Below, piece after piece: positions 39,917-48,428 of a stretch of DNA of 64,000 nucleotides (the first letter of the stretch is position 1; each line of letters starts with the position of its first letter). The DNA lies in the NCBI GenBank assembly GCA_965197385.1, contig CBDANA010000009.1, positions 558,001 through 622,000 of the forward strand, given 5' to 3'. The notes beneath the pieces were generated by a model, which saw only the letters and a program-made list of their open reading frames with translations, was not told where the DNA came from and searched no databases. A program made the position numbers and the translations under genes. The DNA comes from G963667915 sp965197385 (GTDB taxonomy: Bacteria; Acidobacteriota; Vicinamibacteria; Vicinamibacterales; UBA823).

Positions 39917-41258
39917 AAATTGAAAATGGCGTAACCTCCTGCTGAATCTCAAACAGCAGTTCGCCGCTGATCACGGCGACGGAGGATTACGCCATGTCGG
40001 ACAGTAGCACAGCCCTTTCGCCCGTTCTGCAGTTTCACCAGGATCTCCAAACCAAGCTTCGTGATGGCGTGCGTCGGGCCATCGAGACCGTCCTCGAGGA
40101 AGAGCTCCTCGCGGCATTGGGGGCCGCCGCGCATGAGCGTATATCGGGGCGGCGCGGGTATCGTCACGGCACGATCGAGCGGACGGTGACCACTCGCGAC
40201 GGGACGCGGGCCATTACGGTGCCGCGGGCTCGCCTGCGCGACCAGGATGGGCCGCCGACCGAGTTTCGGAGCACCGTCTTGCCGCGCTATGCGCGACGGA
40301 CCCGAGAGGTGGATGAGGCGCTGCTGGGCTGCTATTTTGGCGGCGTCAATAGCCGCCGCATCCGCCGGGCTCTCCGGCCGCTGTTGGGCGAGGCGCCCCT
40401 GTCGAAGAGCGCCGTTTCGCGCGTGGTGACGCGGGTGAAGGATCAGTTCGCGGTGTGGCAGCAGCGGCCCTTGACCGACGAACGGTACGGGGTCGTGTTT
40501 CTGGACGGGTTTCATCTGCGCGTACGGCTCGCCGGCCGCGTGGTGATGGTCCCGGTGTTGGCGGCGCTCGGCGTCACCGACACTGGCCAGAAGCGGCTAC
40601 TCGCCATGCAGCTGGCTGCGTCCGAGGCGGCGGCCTCGTGGGGTGGTCTGCTCGCCAAGCTGCAGCAGCGCGGACTGCCGGCGCCGTTGCTGGTCGTCAC
40701 CGATGGCCATGCGGGACTGAAGAAGGCGCTGGAGACGTGGCCGACCGCCCGCGTGCAGCGATGTACCGCCCACAAGGGACGCAATCTCGCCGACGCCTGT
40801 CCCGTGCATGCGCGACCCGAGCTGCGCCGAGACTACCATCGCCTCCTTTATGCGACGGACGGCCTGGCCGCCCGCGCGGCCTACGACGCCTTCCTGAAGA
40901 AGTGGACCCCGTTGTGCCCACCGGTCGCGCGGTCGCTGGAAGAAGCGGGCCTCGAGCTGCTCACGTTCTACACCTTCCCGAAGGCGATGTGGAAGTCGTT
41001 GCGCACGACCAACGCGTTAGAGAATCTCAATCGTGAATTTCGCCGACGAACGAAGACCCAGGCGTCCTTCAGCACGGAAGCCGCCGCGCTCACCGTGCTG
41101 TTCGGCCTCGTCGCCGTGGGCCAGATCGTCTTCCGTACGATCGATGGCCATCAGGACCTCGCGGCCTTCCTGAGGCAGGAGCAGTGGTATCAGGCCGCGT
41201 AACGCGGTAGAGTCGTCAACCAGTCGGCAGGAGCCTTCCGCCACGACGCTTTTCTACA
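39912..41258 (+). mobile_element. IS256 family insertion sequence
   Basis: About 1347 bases bounded by short inverted ends (TGTAGAAA at left, TTTCTACA at right) around an intact transposase. It interrupts IS3 element A on its left and has removed the 5' part of the retropepsin-like gene on its right. No matching direct repeats are visible outside the ends, as expected if the flanks come from different loci after a deletion. Confidence 0.85.
39994..41202 (+). CDS. IS256/Mutator family transposase
   Basis: 402 residues, full length. The N-terminus includes LEEELLAALGAAAHERISGR RGYRHG (two blocks). The catalytic Asp residues are in YGVVFLDGFHLRVRLAGRVV and LLVVTDGHAGLKKALETWP, and the Glu is in TTNALENLNREFRRRTKTQ. 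The C/D-x2-H region QRCTAHKGRNLADACP is present. The start ATG follows GGAGGATTACGCC. It is the only apparently intact IS256 transposase in the window. Confidence 0.94.
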   Translation: MSDSSTALSPVLQFHQDLQTKLRDGVRRAIETVLEEELLAALGAAAHERISGRRGYRHGTIERTVTTRDGTRAITVPRARLRDQDGPPTEFRSTVLPRYARRTREVDEALLGCYFGGVNSRRIRRALRPLLGEAPLSKSAVSRVVTRVKDQFAVWQQRPLTDERYGVVFLDGFHLRVRLAGRVVMVPVLAALGVTDTGQKRLLAMQLAASEAAASWGGLLAKLQQRGLPAPLLVVTDGHAGLKKALETWPTARVQRCTAHKGRNLADACPVHARPELRRDYHRLLYATDGLAARAAYDAFLKKWTPLCPPVARSLEEAGLELLTFYTFPKAMWKSLRTTNALENLNREFRRRTKTQASFSTEAAALTVLFGLVAVGQIVFRTIDGHQDLAAFLRQEQWYQAA

Positions 41259-41261
41259 AGA

Positions 41262-41600
41262 CTCGGGACACATCCGGGCCTTAAGGCTGTTAGAACTATA
41301 AGGAATCACACAGCGAATGGCGAGCGCGAAGCGGGCGTGTATATTGTTGATTTGTATTTGCCAAACATGGTTAGGTTGCGAGGGCAAGCTGTAATTGATG
41401 GTCTATTGGCAGATGCCGAAGTGTTGATCGGTATGGATGTCATCGGAGAAGGAGATTTCGCGGTTACTCATCGTGGAGCTGGAACATGCATGACGTTCCA
41501 ACTACCTTCAGGCAAGCACATAGATTTCGTTAAAGAAATCAATCAGACAAAGCCAAAGAAGGGTTTTCGCCAACCGAAGAGGCGTAGTCGCAGGAGATAG
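41262..41600 (+). pseudogene. Retropepsin-like protein, 5' end lost to IS256
   Basis: From GTG at 41334-41336 an 87-residue frame reads VDLYLPNMVRLRGQAVIDGL, DAEVLIGMDVIGEGDFAVTH and CMTFQLPSGKHIDFVKEIN, then a basic tail. The strand order and GMDxI motif resemble the second half of bacterial retropepsin-like proteins. Upstream in-frame codons (RNHTANGEREAGVYI) continue the expected HTANG-type motif as far as the IS256 border, so the first half with the catalytic Asp-Thr-Gly has been deleted. The base composition is clearly more AT-rich than the chromosome around it. Confidence 0.6.
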
Positions 41601-41617
41601 GAAACATAGGAGATACT

Positions 41618-41788
41618 TTGCCAGATCAAAAAGACCCACTCCCCATCGTCCGCGTGAAGCCGCACACCTACCAGCCGAGTAAGGCCGAGCTGGAGGCCCA
41701 GGTTCGGCTACCGTCTGGCACGATGCCGCGGAAGCTCGCCAAGGCCGCAGTGACACCCGTTCGCATCATCGAAGACCCAGACGCATGA
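41618..41788 (+). CDS. Small protein of unknown function (KPHTYQPSKAE motif)
   Basis: A 56-residue frame from a TTG preceded by AGGAGATAC, 17 bases after the retropepsin-like gene. It starts PDQKDPLPIVRVKPHTYQPS and continues KAELEAQVRLPSGT, then LAKAAVTPVRIIEDPDA. It is hydrophilic with no membrane segment. The tight spacing and ribosome binding site suggest it was the second gene of a two-gene unit with the retropepsin-like gene. I believe short proteins with this xPHxYQPSKAE start exist elsewhere but know no function. Confidence 0.55.
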   Translation: MPDQKDPLPIVRVKPHTYQPSKAELEAQVRLPSGTMPRKLAKAAVTPVRIIEDPDA

Positions 41789-42019
41789 CCGCACGTTGGA
41801 TGGCGCGCCAAAAATCTTTTAAAAGGAACTAATAATGGCGAACTACTACGTGAACAAGAACCAACAGTCGAATGGGGATCATGAGGTTCACACAACAGGA
41901 TGCCAATGGTTGCCGAGGAGTGAGAATCGAATCTATTTAGGAGAAGATCAGAGGTGGACCCCGAAATTCGGACAGGTTGCTAAGGTGGATTCCGACCTCA
42001 GAATGGAGAGATCGGAATC

Positions 42020-42301
42020 ATGCAGAAACGGAAAAAATACCCCGCTGAGCTGAAGGCCCGCGTGGCCCTGCAGGCGCTGCGCGGCGAGCAGACGATGGCG
42101 GAGCTGTCGTCGCGCTACAAGATCCACCCGAACCTGATCGCGAACTGGAAGAAGAAAGCCCAGGAGGCGCTTGTGGACGTCTTCTCGGACCACCAGCAGC
42201 GCCGAGAGGCGTCTCGCGATGCGGAGATTCAGGAGCTGCGAGCGAAGGTCGGCGAGCTCGTCATCGAGAAGGATTTTTTGTCCAAGGCCTTCGGCCGTTG
42301 A
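42020..42301 (+). CDS. IS3 family transposase OrfA (element B)
   Basis: 93 residues. It has an HTH region (KKYPAELKARVALQALRGEQ, then TMAELSSRYKIHPNLIANWK) followed by a coiled coil (EIQELRAKVGELVIEKDFLS). The stop TGA overlaps the OrfB TTG start by four bases, in a different frame. This is the standard layout for programmed -1 frameshifting to the OrfAB transposase. Confidence 0.93.
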   Translation: MQKRKKYPAELKARVALQALRGEQTMAELSSRYKIHPNLIANWKKKAQEALVDVFSDHQQRREASRDAEIQELRAKVGELVIEKDFLSKAFGR

Positions 42302-43185
42302 GTCACGGTCGAAGGCGAATGCTGATCGACTCGAACCACTCCGAACTGAGCATCTCGCGACAGTGTGGCTTGGTGTCGATCTCGCGCTCGACGTTCTACT
42401 ACGATGGTCTCGGGGAGAGTGAGTTGACTCTCGAGCTCATGCGCCGGATCGACGAGCAATTTCTGGAAACCCCGTTCTACGGATCGCGGCAGATGGCGCG
42501 TTGGCTGCGCCGGGAGGGCTTCGCCGTCAGTCGGAAGCGGGTGCGTCGTCTGATGCGAAAGATGGGCCTCCAGGCGCTGTACCAGCGCCCGAGCACGTCG
42601 GTTCCGCACCCGGAGCACCGGGTCTACCCCTATTTGCTGCGCGACCGAGCGGTCGAACGTGCGAACGAGGCCTGGTGCGCCGACGTGACGTACATTCCGC
42701 TGCACCGCGGCTTCCTGTACCTGGTCGCGATCCAGGATTGGGCCAGCCGGAAGGTGCTGTCGTGGCGCTTGTCCAACACGATGGATGCCTCGTTCTGTGT
42801 GGAGGCCCTCGCGGAAGCCCTCGCGCAGTACGGACCGCCAGCGATCTTCAACACCGACCAAGGCAGCCAGTTCACCAGCCTGGAGTTCACTCAGACGCTC
42901 AAAGACGCAGGCGTGCAGATCTCGATGGACGGCAAGGGCCGCTGGATGGACAACGTCTTCATCGAGCGGCTGTGGCGCTCGCTCAAGTACGAGTGCGTCT
43001 ACCTGCACGACTTCGAGGTTGGCTCCGAGGCGCGGGCCAGCATCGGCCGGTGGATCGACTTCTACAATGCCGAGCGACCGCACTCGTCGCTCGATGATCG
43101 CACGCCTGATGAGGCGTACTCGGATTTGGGAGGTGCGCCGACCTCGTCGCTGCGCTCCTCGTCAGCGCAGTCGGAAGCGGCTTAG
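42298..43185 (+). CDS. IS3 family transposase OrfB (element B)
   Basis: 295 residues with the rve integrase core: first Asp in NEAWCADVTYIPLHRGFLYL, second in AIFNTDQGSQFTSLEF, and Glu in WMDNVFIERLWRSLKYECVY. An HTH_21 region (FYGSRQMARWLRREGFAVSR) precedes it. The whole catalytic triad is intact and the element is probably active or recently active. Confidence 0.94.
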   Translation: MSHGRRRMLIDSNHSELSISRQCGLVSISRSTFYYDGLGESELTLELMRRIDEQFLETPFYGSRQMARWLRREGFAVSRKRVRRLMRKMGLQALYQRPSTSVPHPEHRVYPYLLRDRAVERANEAWCADVTYIPLHRGFLYLVAIQDWASRKVLSWRLSNTMDASFCVEALAEALAQYGPPAIFNTDQGSQFTSLEFTQTLKDAGVQISMDGKGRWMDNVFIERLWRSLKYECVYLHDFEVGSEARASIGRWIDFYNAERPHSSLDDRTPDEAYSDLGGAPTSSLRSSSAQSEAA

Positions 43186-43312
43186 AAACATGAACCTGGA
43201 ATCCACCTTAACTTGGCCGCTGAGCTGTCCAAAGGATGGGGTCCACCTCTTTTTCTTACTGTAGCTCAGCTGTTACTGAAGCAAGAAAACACTACGCGCA
43301 GGTGAACGGGTG

Positions 43313-43597
43313 CTACTTCTGCTCTAATGCCTGCCATACAACCTGAGCGTCAGTATTCACGATTGCCAGTATCCGTCCATCTTCCAGGTCGATTCGTCCG
43401 GGCGTCTTGCCGTGACCGCAGCAACTCGCAACGGTACGTATTCCAGCGGCGTTCAAGGCTGCGACGAGGTGATGAATACAGTGGTCGATACACTGCACAC
43501 GGCCATTGAGTGGCATGCAAACCTGATTTCTGAGTGTTTGTTCGCCTCCTGGAGAGTCGCAATACTGACAGGGTGCTTTAGCTTTCATGTTCGGCAC
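43313..43597 (-). CDS. Small Cys/His-rich protein with SCCGHG motif, unknown function
   Basis: A 94-residue intact protein convergent with the split gene and overlapping its end by 34 bases. It begins with a CxxC pair in PCQYCDSPGG, then VCMPLNGRVQCIDHCIHHLV, AALNAAGIRTVASCCGHGKT and RIDLEDGRILAIVN. The Cys and His residues suggest zinc binding. Proteins with a CCGHG..G.I.L.DGR pattern occur in phage and accessory DNA, in my recollection, but I know no function. AT-richer than the chromosome, like its neighbours. Confidence 0.65.
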   Translation of the reverse strand: MPNMKAKAPCQYCDSPGGEQTLRNQVCMPLNGRVQCIDHCIHHLVAALNAAGIRTVASCCGHGKTPGRIDLEDGRILAIVNTDAQVVWQALEQK

Positions 43598-43790
43598 TTA
43601 GGTATATAATCCCCATAACTTGGTCCGCCTGCGGAATCTGGAGGCGACGTGTCCCTGATCGCCGGCCGCGCGTGTCGCCGGCCCCCTCATCGGGGTCAGC
43701 GCACACCCGTGCGCACGGTCGTCGGGCGGTCGTTACCCGCATGATGCTTAAGAAAACAGCCCGATACCCGGGTTCTTCCGCAGCCTGCTA
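43598..43790. other. Right edge of the IS island with a solo IS terminus
   Basis: Apart from AT-rich TATATAATCC near 43605 (possible promoter of the minus-strand gene), this stretch is GC-rich. It ends in an IS-type terminus, read on the minus strand as GCAGGCTGCGGAAGAACCCG, adjacent to TA at 43788-43789. No transposase accompanies it. The serine protease remnant starts immediately to the right, so the terminus marks the insertion that cut that gene's 3' end. Confidence 0.5.
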
Positions 43791-45347
43791 GGTCGACGAA
43801 CACGCCCTCGGCTTCGTAGCGCACGCCGAGCCAGTCGGTGGCGGCGGCGTAGGCGTTGGGCGTCGCGCCCCGGCCGAGGGTTGCGCAGGCCGTAGCCGCG
43901 CGCGCAGCGCCAAGATCCTGCGCCCACCAGGCCACCCGCAGCGACACGGTGAAGTCGCCTGACGGTGAGGCCGAGAGCGTCGCGTGTGGCGCGGGCAGGT
44001 CGTTGCACGCCCAGGGAGCGCCGCGCTCGGCCGGCGAGCCGGCGGGGAGCGTCACCTTCGGCGCCCCGGGGGACGCCAGCGGCGTGGCCACCCACTCGAG
44101 CGCCGGCGCCTGACGGAGCGGTGCGGTTCGAAGCGCCGCGACATCGAGGCCGGCGAGCGACTCGAGCACGACGCCGCGATTTCAGGCGATGGTCTCGAGC
44201 GGGCCGATGTGGCGGGCGACGATCCGCTCGTGGTCCAGACCGACGATCGTGTAGGCGAGGCCCAGCTCGGTCCGGGTGAACGGGTCCCGGCCGGTGGCGC
44301 TGGCGACTAACCTTGGGCGGCCGCTCGGGCCGGGTGCGGCGACCGTGCTGGTCGCGAGAAATTGCTCGAGGGTGCGCGACTGCAGCAGCGTGTCGCGCAG
44401 CTGCTCCAAGGTGAGCGGCGTGGCAACGCGATCGATGCGCAGCGCGATGTCGCCGTCGCTCGCGGCGGCATCAACCCGCAGGCGGGTGGCCCGGCGTCCT
44501 CGAAGCCGACCGGCATCGCCAGGCGCAGGCCCTTGCCAGGCAGTGTCTGCGATGGGGCTAGCGGCAGGCTCGGCGTGGGCAGCATGCCGGCGAGGCCGTG
44601 GGTGCGGAGCATAGCCTTGAGCGTGTTCATGGGAACGCGAAGCCTATGCTGCGTCCCCGCGTCAGCGCCATTCTAACGATGCCCACGACGAAGCCGTTGG
44701 CGTCGAGCAAGGGGCCCCGCTGTTGCCGGGGTTCAGCGTGGCACTGGTCTGCAGGTAGCCGGTCTGGCCGTCCACGTCGGCTCTAAGTGCCGAGATTTCA
44801 CCGCGGCTCACGTTGACCTACGGGACCATGTCGGGCACGCCGGCGCGGGCCACCTCGACCATGCGGCCGAACGGAAAGCCGAGCGCCGTGACGTCGGAGT
44901 CGCCCAGCGCCAGATAGGAGAATCCGCCGGCGGCGATGAGCAGCACGGCGAGGTCGCGCCCGGCGTCCACGGCATAGACCGAGGCGTCGAGGCGGGGCGC
45001 GGACTCGGGCTGGCTGGGCAACCCGGTTGAAAAGATCACCTCGAGGCGCCGGGGTGTCAGGGTGACCTGCACCGGGACGCGCCGCACCTGGCGCTCGACG
45101 GTGCGCTTGGTGATCACGTGGTAATTCGTGACGACGTAGCCGAGCGGCGAGAGGACGAAGCCGCTGCCGGTGCCGAGCTGCACGTCACGCTCCACGGCGG
45201 TCTACTGCCGTACATCGCCGACGAGCACGCGGCGCTCGCCGACCGTGCAGATGAAGACCGTGCGTCGGCAGCGTTCGCGGCGCGCTGGGCCTGGGCCGCC
45301 TGCGGCAGGAGCCAGGCGAGCGACAGGACGCCGGTGAGTCGGATCAC
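43791..45347 (-). pseudogene. Trypsin-like (HtrA-type) serine protease, multiply broken
   Basis: From a GTG at 45347 a signal peptide reads IRLTGVLSLAWLLPQAAQAQ. The pieces follow in different frames with stops between them: LGTGSGFVLSPLGYVVTNYH (catalytic His), VDAGRDLAVLLIA (Asp), YLALGDSDVTALGFPFG, then near 44740 LQTSATLNPGNSGAPLLDAN (Ser in GNSGAP). A long C-terminal region of unknown type (GLDHERIVARHIGPLETIA, WACNDLPAPHATLSASPSGD) ends at the IS terminus. Several frameshifts and at least three stops make it a clear pseudogene. The ancestor was a periplasmic S1C protease. Confidence 0.82.
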
Positions 45348-45447
45348 GATGCCCGGCGGGCTGCCAGGCGCGTGTGGACGGCAGGGCGGCCGATTGCCAT
45401 GTTGGGGTTTGGACGCACCTCGGGGTATCGTAGCGCGGGAGTCGAGC

Positions 45448-46614
45448 ATGGCGAGCAAGAAATGGCCGGTGATGACGCTGGCCGCGGGGCCGGTGGAGGT
45501 GGCGCCGGCGGTGCTGCGGGCGCAGTCGCGCGAGGTCCTGTACCACTACGATCCAGCGTTCATCGACCTGTACGGGCAGGTGTGCGGCCTCGTGCAGCAG
45601 GTCTTCCGGACGAAATACGACGTAGTGCTGATGCAGGGTGAAGCGATCTTGGCGCTCGAAGCGGCGGCGGCCAGCCTGTTCGAGCCGGGTGACAAGGTGC
45701 TCAACCTGGTGTCGGGCATCTTCGGCAAGGGCTACGAGCATTTCATCGAGAAGTATGGCGGGCAGACGATCGAGCTGGCCGTGCCCTACAACGACGCTAT
45801 TGATCCGGAGCAGGTGCGGGCGGCGCTGCGCGAGCATCCGGACATCAAGTTTCTGTCGGTGGTGCACTCCGAGACGCCGTCGGCTACGGTGAATCCGGTC
45901 GAGGCGATCGGTGCGATTGCTCGAGAGCATGGTGTCCTGACGATCGTGGACACGGTGTCCGGACTCGGAAGCGAGGTCTTGAGACCGGAAGGGTGGGGGA
46001 TGGACGTGGCCATCGCCGGTCCGCAGAAGTGTCTGGGCGCGCCGCCCGGCCTGTCGTTGCTGGCGGTGAGCCCGGAAGCGTGGAAGGCAATGGAGCGGCG
46101 GAGCCGACCGCTGCGGGGGAGCTATCTCTCGATCTTGGACTGGAAGGACACCTGGCTCACTCGCAAGGTGTTTCCCTACACGCCGTCGGTCAGCCTGGTG
46201 TACGCGCTCGACGCGGCGCTGCAGGCGGTACTGGAGGAGGGCGTCGACCGGTACGCCGCACGCCACGCGGCGGTGGCGCGGGCGTGCCGGCGGGGCGTCG
46301 AGGCGCTCGGCCTCAAGCTGTGGGCCGCGTGCGAGGCGATTGCCGGTGCGGCGGTCACCGGCGTTGTGATGCCGGACGGCGTGGATGACAAGGTGCTGCG
46401 CGGCCACATGCGCGAGCGCTACGGGGTCATGATCTCCGGCGGGTACGGCGAGCTAGAGGGCAAGCTCTTCCGACTGGGACACATGGGGCGGGCCGCTCAC
46501 CCGGCCTACCTGGCGGCGCAACTCGCGATCCTGGAGCGCTCCCTGGCGGACCTCGGCGTTCCGATTGAGTTGGGTGCGGGGGTCGGCGCCGCCATGCAGG
46601 CGTTCGAGGGGTAG
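45448..46614 (+). CDS. Class V aminotransferase (alanine-glyoxylate/serine-pyruvate type)
   Basis: A 388-residue PLP enzyme. It has TLAAGPVEVAPAVLRAQSRE, FLSVVHSETPSATVNPVEAI, LTIVDTVSGLGSEVL (Asp contacting PLP), and Lys194 in AIAGPQKCLGAPPGLSLLAV as the Schiff-base Lys. The C-terminus has GGYGELEGKLFRLGHMGRAA. This set matches AGXT/serine-glyoxylate and pyridoxamine-pyruvate aminotransferases. Its position ahead of the glycine cleavage genes suggests a role in glyoxylate, glycine or serine balance; that is inference. The ATG at 45448 gives the usual family start. Confidence 0.9.
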   Translation: MASKKWPVMTLAAGPVEVAPAVLRAQSREVLYHYDPAFIDLYGQVCGLVQQVFRTKYDVVLMQGEAILALEAAAASLFEPGDKVLNLVSGIFGKGYEHFIEKYGGQTIELAVPYNDAIDPEQVRAALREHPDIKFLSVVHSETPSATVNPVEAIGAIAREHGVLTIVDTVSGLGSEVLRPEGWGMDVAIAGPQKCLGAPPGLSLLAVSPEAWKAMERRSRPLRGSYLSILDWKDTWLTRKVFPYTPSVSLVYALDAALQAVLEEGVDRYAARHAAVARACRRGVEALGLKLWAACEAIAGAAVTGVVMPDGVDDKVLRGHMRERYGVMISGGYGELEGKLFRLGHMGRAAHPAYLAAQLAILERSLADLGVPIELGAGVGAAMQAFEG

Positions 46615-46622
46615 CTGCTCGC

Positions 46623-47126
46623 GTGACCTCGGCCGTACCGTCGCGCGGCGCCTGGGTCACGCGCTGGGGCTTAATCCTGGCAGCGGCCGGCTCGGCCGTC
46701 GGGTTGGGGAACATCTGGCGCTTTCCGCATGTCGTCGGCGCGAACGGTGGCGGCGCGTCTTCCTCGTCTACCTGTGCTGAATCGGCGTGAGCGGCCTGCC
46801 GATCCTCGTGGCCGAGTTGGGTATCGGCCGGGCCGTGCAGCGGACGCCGGTCGGCGCGTTCCGGCACCTGGCCTGGGCGCGCAGCCCCTGGGTGGCGCTA
46901 GGCCTGGTTCGATTTCATCGTGGACACGGTGACAAACTGGCTGACGCCGCTGGGCGGACTGGGCTTCGCCATCTTCGTGGGCTGGCGCTTGAGTCCGACG
47001 GTGCGCCGAAGTCAGTTCGACGTCGGGGTCGCCGAGGGGCTGTATCAGGGCTGGCTCGCCGTTCTGAGGTTCCTGGCGGTGCCCGCCATCGTCCTGATCT
47101 TCCTGCGTGGGATTAGCGTGTTGTAG
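46623..47126 (+). pseudogene. Sodium:neurotransmitter symporter (SNF) family, internal deletion
   Basis: The 5' part encodes the family signature WGLILAAAGSAVGLGNIWRF then PHVVGANGGGA, and after a frameshift VSGLPILVAELGIGRAVQR. It then jumps directly to the C-terminal end FDFIVDTVTNWLTPLGGLGF, VGWRLSPT and LRFLAVPAIVLIFLRG. About 300 central residues of a normal 450-500-residue transporter are missing. It starts 9 bases after the aminotransferase gene and may once have carried its substrate. Non-functional. Confidence 0.85.
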
Positions 47127-47304
47127 GCCATGCTGACCGCTCGGGTTCACCCGCTCGGTTGACCGGCGTTCTGACCACATAGTACGGTTATTCGGTTTGG
47201 CCCGCGGTCAGGCCCCGCGCGGGGCCGGCGCGCGCCGCGGCCATAGTCCCGGTTCGCGTGGAACGTCCTGCGCGCTCCGGGGTCGCCGAAATCGCCAAAG
47301 AACG

Positions 47305-48423
47305 ATGACCGACGCGACAATCCCAACCCTGAAGAAGACCGCCTTGCACGCTCGTCATGTGGCGCTTAGCGCGCGCATGGTGCCGTTCGGAGGCTGGGAG
47401 ATGCCGGTCGAGTACGGCGGGCTGGCGAGCGAGCACATGGCGGTGCGGACCGCCGCCGGGTTGTTCGACGTCAGCCACATGGGGGAGATCGAGGTGGCGG
47501 GGTCGGACGCGCTCGCGGCCATCCAGCGGATCAGCTGCAACGACGCTTCGAAGCTGCAGATCGGGCAGGCGCAGTACTCGGCGCTGACGACGGTCGAGGG
47601 CACGATCGTGGACGACCTCCTCGTCTACCGTCTGGCTGATGACCATTTCCTGCTGGTCGTGAACGCCGCGAACATCAAGAAGGACTACCGGTGGATCGCC
47701 GACGCGATGACGACACTCGGTGATGCTGTCGCCGTGAACGCCAGCTCGCGCTACGCGCTGCTGGCGGTCCAGGGGCCGGCAGCGGTCGAGGTGGTGCAGC
47801 CGTTGACCGGCGTCGAGTTGTCCGAGCTGAAGTACTACTGGTTCGCGACTGGTGAGGTCGCCGGTCAGCGGGTGACGCTGTCGCGCACGGGTTACACCGG
47901 TGAGGACGGCGTGGAGATTTTTGTCGCACCGCAGGTCGCCGATGCGGTCTGGCAGGCCCTGACCGAGAGCGGCGGGTCACTGGGGCTGGTCCCGGCCGGC
48001 CTGGGCGCCCGCGACACGCTGCGGCTCGAGGCGGCGATGCGGCTGTATGGCAACGACATGGACGAGCAGACGACTGTCCTGGAAGCGGGCCTGGGCTGGA
48101 TTGTCGGGTGGGACAAGCCGGACTTCATCGGGCGCGACGCGCTGCATCGCCAGAAGGCGGGCGGCGTGGCGCGGAAGATCGTCGGGTTCGAAATGATCGA
48201 CAAGGGAATCGGCCGTCCCGGCTACGAGACGTTCTTGGATGGCGAAGCGGTGGGCCGTGTGACGAGCGGCACGCAGACGCCCTTCCTGAAAAAGGCGATT
48301 GGCATGGCGCTGATGCCGATCGCGCACGCAACGCCTGAGACGGAGTTCGAGGTGGAGATTCGCGGTCGGCGCGCGCGCGCGCGCGTCGTCCCGATGCCGT
48401 TCTACAAGCGGCAGAGGAGCTGA
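47305..48423 (+). CDS. gcvT: Glycine cleavage system T protein (aminomethyltransferase)
   Basis: A 372-residue protein. It has LHARHVALSARMVPFGGWEM, AAGLFDVSHMGEIEVAG, CNDASKLQIGQAQYSALTTV and GLGARDTLRLEAAMRLYGND (the conserved Arg/Asp folate region), plus the C-terminal barrel domain ending VVPMPFYKR. It transfers the methylene of aminomethyl-lipoyl GcvH to THF, releasing ammonia. The ATG is in frame with family starts. No glycine riboswitch was recognised in the 180 bases upstream. First gene of gcvT-gcvH-gcvP, 5 bases before gcvH. Confidence 0.97.
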   Translation: MTDATIPTLKKTALHARHVALSARMVPFGGWEMPVEYGGLASEHMAVRTAAGLFDVSHMGEIEVAGSDALAAIQRISCNDASKLQIGQAQYSALTTVEGTIVDDLLVYRLADDHFLLVVNAANIKKDYRWIADAMTTLGDAVAVNASSRYALLAVQGPAAVEVVQPLTGVELSELKYYWFATGEVAGQRVTLSRTGYTGEDGVEIFVAPQVADAVWQALTESGGSLGLVPAGLGARDTLRLEAAMRLYGNDMDEQTTVLEAGLGWIVGWDKPDFIGRDALHRQKAGGVARKIVGFEMIDKGIGRPGYETFLDGEAVGRVTSGTQTPFLKKAIGMALMPIAHATPETEFEVEIRGRRARARVVPMPFYKRQRS

Positions 48424-48428
48424 GTCTG

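Larger units (their letters stand above)
41954..43249 (+). mobile_element. IS3 family element B (intact)
   Basis: Terminal inverted repeats GAGGTGGACCCC at left and GGGGTCCACCTC at right enclose orfA and orfB in the IS3 arrangement. It splits the small Cys-rich protein gene. A target duplication is not obvious at the borders (ATCA and TTTT). The GC-rich element contrasts with its AT-richer flanks. Confidence 0.92.
41835..43346 (+). pseudogene. Small Cys-rich protein gene split by an IS3 element
   Basis: The 5' half (41835-41953) starts MANYYVNKNQQSNGDHEVHT and goes on to RIYLGE. The 3' half (43250-43346) reads YCSSAVTEARKHYAQVNGCY then FCSNACHTT and a stop. The halves flank IS3 element B and join in frame when the IS is removed, giving a protein of about 70 residues with a Cys/His-rich C-terminus, possibly metal binding. 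The start ATG has AAAAGGAACT upstream. No named family is claimed. The insertion is recent enough that both halves are uncorrupted. Confidence 0.72.

Noticed and set aside
45202..46407. A 401-codon minus-strand frame opposite the class V aminotransferase
   Set aside because: The aminotransferase on the plus strand has all PLP motifs; the antisense frame is compositional.
47127..47304. Glycine riboswitch upstream of gcvT
   Set aside because: The expected paired aptamer cores and conserved GGAGAG-type segments could not be found in this GC-rich gap.
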